Positions 6,603 to 10,653 of a DNA stretch of 10,653 bases are shown in pieces. The notes below the pieces were generated by a model. The model saw only the letters and a list, made by a program, of their open reading frames with translations, made no database searches and was not told the origin of the DNA. This DNA is from an uncultured Bacilli bacterium (GTDB lineage Bacteria; Bacillota_I; Bacilli_A; RF39; UBA660): assembly GCA_947584105.1 (NCBI GenBank), contig CANPWK010000028.1, positions 1-10,653 of the forward strand. Reading direction: 5' to 3'. Made by a program: the position numbers and the translations under genes. Position 1 is the stretch's first letter; each line of letters opens with the position of its first letter.

Positions 6603-7025
6603 TCACCCTTTCTTAATTTTGTCTAAATATGTTTGCAAAATAATATTAGCTGCTAGAGCATCAATTTTCTTTTTTCGTTTTTTACGAGATAAGTTAGCTT
6701 CTAACATATAATTAGTAGCCTCAACTGTTGTTAATCTTTCATCTTCTAAAACAACTTCTAAATTAAACCAATTTTCTAACATACTTTTGTATTCTAACGT
6801 TGTTTGGCCACGAAATCCTATACTATTATTCATATTTTTAGGGAATCCTAAAACTAGTGTCGTTATTTTATATTCATTAATAATATCTTTTAAACTTTGA
6901 TATGTCGTTTCATAAGCTTCATTTTCAAATCTAATAATACACATCGGTGAAGCAATAGTGTTAGTATAGTCACTTATTGCGATTCCTAAAGTTTTAGTTC
7001 CTAAATCCAATCCTAAATATCTCAT
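6603..7025 (-). CDS. ruvX: RuvX/YqgF RNase H-fold nuclease
   Basis: A 140-residue protein of the YqgF family, the usual length. It was annotated as a putative Holliday junction resolvase and is known in E. coli to take part in 16S rRNA 5'-end maturation. The RNase H-like fold is shown by YLGLDLGTKTLGIAISD (3-19) with Asp7, LVLGFPKNMNNS (57-68), VVLEDERLTTVEA (91-103) with its acidic pair, and KIDALAANIILQTYL (120-134) with Asp122. All expected acidic residues are present. Its ATG (7023-7025) overlaps the TGA of ireB in an ATGA arrangement, so translation is coupled within the ireB operon. Confidence 0.95.
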   Translation of the reverse strand: MRYLGLDLGTKTLGIAISDYTNTIASPMCIIRFENEAYETTYQSLKDIINEYKITTLVLGFPKNMNNSIGFRGQTTLEYKSMLENWFNLEVVLEDERLTTVEATNYMLEANLSRKKRKKKIDALAANIILQTYLDKIKKG

Positions 7026-7270
7026 TTATTTAAATAATTTTTTACAATAACCTCTAATACTTCAGCTCTTTCAAACTTAGTAATTTTATTTCTGGCTTCC
7101 TTGTGACTAGAAATGTAACCTGGATCGCCACTCATCAAATAACCAACTATTTGATTTATTGCATTATAACCACGTTCATTTAAAATATCTGCTACTTCTT
7201 TAATAGTAATCGCAATTAATTCTTCTTGAAATTCGTTTGAATTATATGTTTTTGTATGATCCACAAACAT
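7022..7270 (-). CDS. ireB: IreB (DUF965/UPF0297) regulatory protein
   Basis: An 82-residue protein with the DUF965 core: RGYNAINQIVGYLMSGDP (33-50), YISSHKEARNKITKFERAE (52-70) and a C-terminal helix. In Enterococcus faecalis IreB is phosphorylated on N-terminal threonines by the PASTA kinase IreK and influences cephalosporin resistance. Thr6 and Thr8 in HTKTY are the likely counterparts here. The frame is open up to an ATG at 7313-7315, but that codon lies in the spacer of the likely promoter, and family proteins begin near the ATG at 7268-7270. AGGA lies 8 bases before the chosen start. It is the first gene of the operon ireB-ruvX-DUF1292-mltG-trmR. Confidence 0.93.
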   Translation of the reverse strand: MFVDHTKTYNSNEFQEELIAITIKEVADILNERGYNAINQIVGYLMSGDPGYISSHKEARNKITKFERAEVLEVIVKNYLNK

Positions 7271-7296
7271 CCCTTCTTTCCTATGAATACAATATA

Positions 7297-7325
7297 ATTT
7301 TATCATATATGACATTTTTTGTAAA
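7297..7325 (-). promoter_or_regulatory. SigA-type promoter of the ireB-trmR operon
   Basis: Minus-strand TTTACA (7320-7325), a 17-bp spacer and TAAAAT (7297-7302). Transcription would begin near 7290, about 20 bases before the chosen ireB start. This decides against the upstream ATG at 7313-7315. Confidence 0.7.
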
Positions 7326-7354
7326 TAGATACTTTTTAAATTGATTTGAAGAAC

Positions 7355-7380
7355 AAAAAAAACGAAATAATTCGTTTTTT
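7355..7380 (-). terminator. Intrinsic terminator after the CotD-like gene
   Basis: A perfect 10-bp stem (7357-7366 with 7371-7380) with a 4-base loop, followed in minus-strand RNA by a run of eight U (7355-7362, partly in the stem). It begins 3 bases after the stop codon at 7384-7386. The stem has only two G-C pairs, in keeping with the low-GC genome. It separates this gene from the ireB promoter. Confidence 0.8.
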
Positions 7381-7383
7381 ATT

Positions 7384-7638
7384 TTATTGAAAATTGCAAC
7401 AACTTCCACAATCATCATTAATTACTTGATTTTCCTCAGAACAACTATATTGAGGAGTATAAGTGTGTTTATAAATATGACGATTTACAACATGAGTATG
7501 AATTGGGCAAATATGTGGTACTTCATGATAAAATTCTTTTTCAATGCATTTATTTATAGTTGGTTCTACGATTTCCCTTTCCATACAGCCAGAATTCATA
7601 CGATTGCACCCACAATCTTTATTGAACATATTAAACAT
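7384..7638 (-). CDS. CotD-like spore coat protein
   Basis: An 84-residue Cys/His-rich protein with nine Cys (9, 11, 18, 31, 44, 66, 77, 80, 81) and six His (38, 42, 47, 49, 54, 58). The middle, about residues 23-63, follows the CotD pattern: IVEPT, then EKEFYHEVPHICPIHTH, then NRHIYKHTYTPQY, resembling the VPHIHPTHTTNVNHQ region of B. subtilis CotD. CotD is a spore coat structural protein. The Cys-rich ends suggest disulfide cross-linking or metal binding. ATG 7636-7638 has a strong TAGGAGGT (7643-7650). A CATANNNTA box upstream could be read by a mother-cell sigma factor. It is monocistronic with its own terminator. A non-spore surface or metal-binding role is possible if this lineage no longer sporulates. 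Confidence 0.75.
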   Translation of the reverse strand: MFNMFNKDCGCNRMNSGCMEREIVEPTINKCIEKEFYHEVPHICPIHTHVVNRHIYKHTYTPQYSCSEENQVINDDCGSCCNFQ

Positions 7639-7642
7639 ATTG

Positions 7643-7650
7643 ACCTCCTA
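7643..7650 (-). promoter_or_regulatory. Strong ribosome binding site of the CotD-like gene
   Basis: TAGGAGGT on the minus strand, four bases before the ATG, is the best match to the 16S anti-Shine-Dalgarno sequence I found in the window. Confidence 0.8.
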
Positions 7651-7657
7651 TCTAGTT

Positions 7658-7666
7658 TATAGTATG
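7658..7666 (-). promoter_or_regulatory. Possible sporulation-sigma (SigK/SigE-like) -10 element
   Basis: CATACTATA on the minus strand fits CATANNNTA, the SigK-type -10 pattern, and lies just upstream of the ribosome binding site of the CotD-like gene. The expected AC of a SigK -35 is 20 bases upstream rather than 16-17, so support is partial. No good SigA -35 exists at 16-18 bases from TATAAA or TACTAT. Confidence 0.35.
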
Positions 7667-7693
7667 AAAACATAAAAAAAAAGAATGTGTTTA

Positions 7694-8986
7694 TTACTTA
7701 GAAGCAATTGTTTTAATAATAATTCCATCTAAATATGGATAACTATTTTTCGTTATTTTAACTTTGATAAAATTATTTAATAAGTTTCGATCACCTTTAA
7801 TGCGAACTTTTAAATAATTATCTGTGTGTCCAATTAAATAACCATCTAAATAAACTTCCGGTAAAATTAACACTTCTTTTCCAATAAATTTATTCATAAA
7901 GTCTTTTTCTAATTCATTACTTAACTCAAGTAATTTATGTACTCTTCTTTTTTTAGTAACATCGTCAACATGATTTGGTATTTCACATGCCTTAGTATTT
8001 TTTCTAAGTGAAAATGGAAAAACATGAATTTTAGAAAAACCGATTGTTTTTATAGTTTCAATAGTTTCTGCAAATAACATATCATCTTCTTCTGGAAATC
8101 CTACAATAACATCAGTGGTAATAGATATATCTTCCCTAATTTCTCTTAGTTCCATAACTTTTTTTATAAAATATTCTTTATCATATTTACGATTCATTAA
8201 CTTTAAAATTTTATCTGAACCACTTTGTAAAGGAATATGTAAATGTGATACTAAATTTTTATTGTTTTTTATAACATCTAAAACTTCAGAATTTAACTCA
8301 GTTATTTCTATTGATGATATACGCAAACGTTCTAAACCTTTAATTTTCACAAGTTGCTTCAATAAATCTGCAAAACTAGTAGAAATATCAGCTCCATAAT
8401 GACCTGTATGTATACCAGTTAAAACAATTTCCTTATGTCCCATTTCTATTAGATTTTTAACTTCTTTAATAACTAAATCTGGATTTTTACTACGTACTTT
8501 ACCACGAGTATATGGAATAATACAATAACTACAAAAGTTTTCACATCCATCTTCTATCTTAACAAATGCTCTTGTCTTATCAAAATTATTAAGACACATA
8601 TTTTCAAATTTTTGACTAGATATATTTTTGATATCAATAATTTGTTTTTTATTTTGCAAATATTGATTAATATATTTAGAAATATTACTTTTTCCTACAT
8701 TACCTAATATTATTTCAACACCTAAATTCTTTACAACATAACTATTAACTTGAGGTAAACAACCTACAGCAACTATAATTGTTTTTGGATAATCCCTTTT
8801 TAATTTACGAATCATTTTTAAAGACTTATTATCACTAGTATTAGTTACAGTACAAGTATTTACAATAAAAATATCACTGTCATCTTTCGAACCTAAAATA
8901 AATCCATTTTTTATTAAATCCTCTTGCATTATATTTGATTCATAAGAATTAACTTTACAACCAAGATTAAAAATATAAAACTTCAT
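7694..8986 (-). CDS. mtaB: MtaB tRNA methylthiotransferase (ms2t6A37)
   Basis: A 430-residue radical-SAM methylthiotransferase that adds a methylthio group to t6A at position 37 of ANN-decoding tRNAs. N-terminal MTTase domain: NLGCKVNSYES with Cys10, VNTCTVTNTSDNKS with Cys45, and AVGCLPQ with Cys76, the ligands of the auxiliary iron-sulfur cluster. Radical SAM domain: EDGCENFCSYCIIPYTRGKV with Cys148, Cys152 and Cys155 in CxxxCxxC spacing; also LTGIHTGHYG and LHIPLQSGSDKILKLMNRKY. A C-terminal TRAM-like domain spans about the last 60 residues. All cluster ligands are intact. The CKVN/TCTVTNT pattern favours MtaB over MiaB. The ATG at 8984-8986 is the first in the frame and starts at the family's normal N-terminus; an upstream TTG would fall in the presumed promoter. 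Confidence 0.95.
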   Translation of the reverse strand: MKFYIFNLGCKVNSYESNIMQEDLIKNGFILGSKDDSDIFIVNTCTVTNTSDNKSLKMIRKLKRDYPKTIIVAVGCLPQVNSYVVKNLGVEIILGNVGKSNISKYINQYLQNKKQIIDIKNISSQKFENMCLNNFDKTRAFVKIEDGCENFCSYCIIPYTRGKVRSKNPDLVIKEVKNLIEMGHKEIVLTGIHTGHYGADISTSFADLLKQLVKIKGLERLRISSIEITELNSEVLDVIKNNKNLVSHLHIPLQSGSDKILKLMNRKYDKEYFIKKVMELREIREDISITTDVIVGFPEEDDMLFAETIETIKTIGFSKIHVFPFSLRKNTKACEIPNHVDDVTKKRRVHKLLELSNELEKDFMNKFIGKEVLILPEVYLDGYLIGHTDNYLKVRIKGDRNLLNNFIKVKITKNSYPYLDGIIIKTIASK

Positions 8987-9005
8987 AAAACCACATCCAT
9001 TAATA

Positions 9006-9034
9006 ATGGTACAAAAAATTTTAAAAAAAAGCAA
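9006..9034 (-). promoter_or_regulatory. Weak candidate promoter of mtaB
   Basis: Minus-strand TTGCTT (9029-9034), a 17-bp spacer and TACCAT (9006-9011), leaving a leader of about 14 bases. The match is poor; mtaB may instead be read from the rsmE promoter. Confidence 0.3.
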
Positions 9035-9062
9035 TATATTACATATTACTAAAAGTTAATTA

Positions 9063-9782
9063 CTACAAATTATTTCTAAAATCAATCAGTGATTTCAAAA
9101 AATCTTCGTTCTTTTTTATTTCATCTTCTTTTGTATCACCAGCTACTTGTTCAATTTCTACTTTGTTATTAGTATTTGCAAAAGAATTAATCGTATGATA
9201 TTCAAAATCAGGTTGCATACGCCCAAATACTGGAGACAATATTTCTGAATTTTTAAATCGTTTCACTTGTTTATCAGAATTTAATTCATCAATAACATCT
9301 AAATGACTTTTATTTTTAATATCATCAGAAACATCCTCTACAATCACGTTATTATGATTATCATTAAATGTTTCTAGAGTTTCCTTATTAAGTTCTTCTT
9401 TTTCTAAAGCTTGAACATAATCAATAGTCCCCTCTTCATCATCAATTACATCAATTTTGTTATTATTAACACTATCAACTAATTCCTGATAACTAATAAT
9501 AGCTTTTTGTTCTTGCTCTTCTTCAAACTTTTTAACAACTTCCTCAGGTTTCATCTCAATATCATGTTGCATTTGCTCTAGAACTTTTTCTAATTCAAAA
9601 GCTACTTCAGAATTTACTTCAGTTTCATCTACATTCTCTATTTCATTAAATTCTTCTTTTATATTTTGTCTTTTTCTTTGATTAATACATATAATAGTTA
9701 AAATTATATCTAATATAATAAGAGCTATAATAATAGCTAAATAAAGATATAAATTGTTTGTTACAAATTCTAAAAATGCCAT
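9063..9782 (-). CDS. Single-pass acidic membrane protein, unknown function
   Basis: A 239-residue protein that I do not recognise. Residues about 10-34 form one hydrophobic helix followed by QRKRQ, which predicts a short outside N-terminus and a large cytoplasmic part. Residues about 41-180 are very acidic, with helical, coiled-coil-like stretches near 59-105 and 122-135. A more ordered-looking stretch, NSEILSPVFGRMQPDFEYH (178-196), interrupts the charged sequence, and the final FLKSLIDFRNNL (228-239) looks like an amphipathic helix. It starts 4 bases after the rsmE stop with GGAGTGA as the ribosome binding site. An alternative ATG at 9801-9803 would overlap rsmE and lacks such a site. It lies between rsmE and mtaB, which are adjacent in B. 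subtilis. A scaffold or division-related role is only a guess from its architecture. Confidence 0.88.
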   Translation of the reverse strand: MAFLEFVTNNLYLYLAIIIALIILDIILTIICINQRKRQNIKEEFNEIENVDETEVNSEVAFELEKVLEQMQHDIEMKPEEVVKKFEEEQEQKAIISYQELVDSVNNNKIDVIDDEEGTIDYVQALEKEELNKETLETFNDNHNNVIVEDVSDDIKNKSHLDVIDELNSDKQVKRFKNSEILSPVFGRMQPDFEYHTINSFANTNNKVEIEQVAGDTKEDEIKKNEDFLKSLIDFRNNL

Positions 9783-9786
9783 AATA

Positions 9787-10497
9787 TCACTCCATATATT
9801 CATAATTTATAATACTTAGTAAAAATAAAGGTACACTTTCAACTCGCATAATTCTATTACCTAAGGTTATACTAATATACCCTATACTATTTAAATAATC
9901 TTCTTCTATAGGATCAATTCCGCCCTCTGGACCAATCACTATATTAATTGTATCACAGTTTTTGTATTCAGTTAATACCATTTTTAAATTATTAGAAATT
10001 TTTTTAGTACTACAAATTAATTTTAAACCATTTATTTTTTTTAAATGTTCAAGATTTTTTAATAATACCACTTCAGGAATATCATTTCTAAAAGATTGTT
10101 CAGATGCTTCTTTAAGTATTTTTTTCCATCTACTTAATTTATTTTCTATTTTTGAATTTACCTTGACCATGCAACGTTTAAAAGGATAGATAATAATTTT
10201 AGAAGTGCCCATTTCTGTTGCTTTTTGCAAAATCAAGTCCATTTTATTTTCTTTTAAAAGTGGAACAATTAAATTAACTTTAGGAAAATTATTAATTGGC
10301 AAATCTAACTCCTTTTTTATATTAACTTCAATATTTGACTTGACATTTTCTATACATCCAATATATAATTTTTGATTGACAATAACCTCAATTAAATCAC
10401 CATCGTTCATTCTCATAACATTTTTAATATGATGATAATCTTGTTTATCTAAAATTAAATTATTTTTTTCTTTTCTAATTCCAAAATATCTTTGCAT
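9787..10497 (-). CDS. rsmE: RsmE 16S rRNA m3U1498 methyltransferase
   Basis: A 236-residue SPOUT-class enzyme that methylates N3 of U1498 in 16S rRNA, of normal length for the family. An N-terminal PUA-like RNA-binding domain (MQRYF start; DYHHIKNVMRMNDGDLIEV at 20-38) is followed by the knot domain: KENKMDLILQKATEMGTSKI (82-101), RWKKILKEASEQSFRNDIPEV (123-143), VIGPEGGIDPIEEDYL (187-202) and LGNRIMRVESVPLFLLSIIN (212-231). The last motif reads RVES where many family members have RTET. Start ATG 10495-10497 is chosen because the family begins MQRYF; an ATG four codons upstream (10507-10509) is also possible, and neither has a strong ribosome binding site. Its TGA is followed closely by the unknown membrane protein. 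Confidence 0.96.
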   Translation of the reverse strand: MQRYFGIRKEKNNLILDKQDYHHIKNVMRMNDGDLIEVIVNQKLYIGCIENVKSNIEVNIKKELDLPINNFPKVNLIVPLLKENKMDLILQKATEMGTSKIIIYPFKRCMVKVNSKIENKLSRWKKILKEASEQSFRNDIPEVVLLKNLEHLKKINGLKLICSTKKISNNLKMVLTEYKNCDTINIVIGPEGGIDPIEEDYLNSIGYISITLGNRIMRVESVPLFLLSIINYEYME

Positions 10498-10523
10498 AAC
10501 CACTACCATCTTTAATGCTTTAT

Positions 10524-10552
10524 ATTATATTACAAAAAATAATAATTGTAAA
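10524..10552 (-). promoter_or_regulatory. SigA-type promoter of rsmE
   Basis: Minus-strand TTTACA (10547-10552), a 17-bp spacer and a perfect TATAAT (10524-10529). Transcription from about 10517 gives a leader near 20 bases to the MQRYF start. Beyond it, 10553-10653 shows no supportable gene. Confidence 0.75.
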
Positions 10553-10653
10553 GTATTTTAAGTAAATTATATATTAAATTCAATTGAAAAAGTAAATTGA
10601 GATATAAGATATCTTTATACAATTTAGTATTGCAATGATTTTAGTCAAGGGCT

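Noticed and set aside
4654..7270. UGA as a tryptophan codon (mollicute code)
   Set aside because: TGA ends ireB, ruvX and the trmR-like gene at the expected family lengths, while conserved Trp positions use TGG.
7387..7662. Plus-strand frame opposite the CotD-like gene
   Set aside because: The minus-strand frame has a strong ribosome binding site, a terminator and a recognisable CotD pattern; the plus-strand frame has none of these.
7667..7693. T9 run after mtaB as an intrinsic terminator
   Set aside because: No stable stem precedes the T-run in minus-strand RNA; only an imperfect AAACAT/ATGTGTTT pairing exists on the wrong side of it.
10553..10653. Partial upstream gene or second promoter at the right edge
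   Set aside because: Only short frames, small palindromes and a TTGACT with a poor -10 partner are present; nothing can be supported.

Overview
The window is a very AT-rich bacterial chromosome segment carrying mostly conserved housekeeping genes. The gene families (SecDF fusion, ComN-type regulator, IreB, RuvX, DUF1292, MltG, TrmR-like, MtaB, RsmE) and the strong AAGGAG/AGGAGG ribosome binding sites point to a low-GC Bacillota of the class Bacilli. The closest match is probably an uncultured, gut-type lineage near the Erysipelotrichales/RF39 branch; that placement is inference. TGA serves as a stop codon for several genes (comN, ireB, ruvX, trmR-like, rsmE) and tryptophan is TGG, so this is not a UGA-recoding mollicute. 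A CotD-like coat protein and a SpoVB-like flippase hint at a spore-forming ancestry.

Layout from left to right: a small membrane-anchored PepSY-domain protein (minus strand); a two-gene comN-secDF operon (minus); a divergent intergenic region; a SpoVB/MurJ-superfamily flippase (the only plus-strand gene); a shared bidirectional terminator; a five-gene minus-strand operon, ireB-ruvX-DUF1292-mltG-trmR-like, in the order also known from Bacillus subtilis (yrzL-yrrK-yrzB-yrrL-yrrM); a monocistronic CotD-like gene; then mtaB, a membrane protein of unknown function, and rsmE (minus), the last two tightly coupled. No tRNA, rRNA, CRISPR array, transposase, phage gene or defence system is visible, and no stretch over 300 bases lacks a gene.

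Functionally, secDF and comN serve protein export and post-transcriptional control. spoVB-like and mltG act on lipid-linked precursors and nascent peptidoglycan, with IreB as a possible Ser/Thr-kinase-linked regulator of envelope stress. ruvX, rsmE, mtaB and the trmR-like gene handle rRNA maturation and rRNA/tRNA modification. Three minus-strand promoters share a TTTACA -35 box, a 17-bp spacer and a TATAAT or TAAAAT -10 box.

I found no convincing novel multi-gene system. The points most worth checking are: the unknown single-pass acidic membrane protein between rsmE and mtaB; the CotD-like gene with a mother-cell-sigma-like -10; an Asp-to-Asn change in the SecF GYSxND motif; a duplicated dyad spanning the secDF stop and abutting the next promoter; and the displaced ribosome binding site of the flippase gene.
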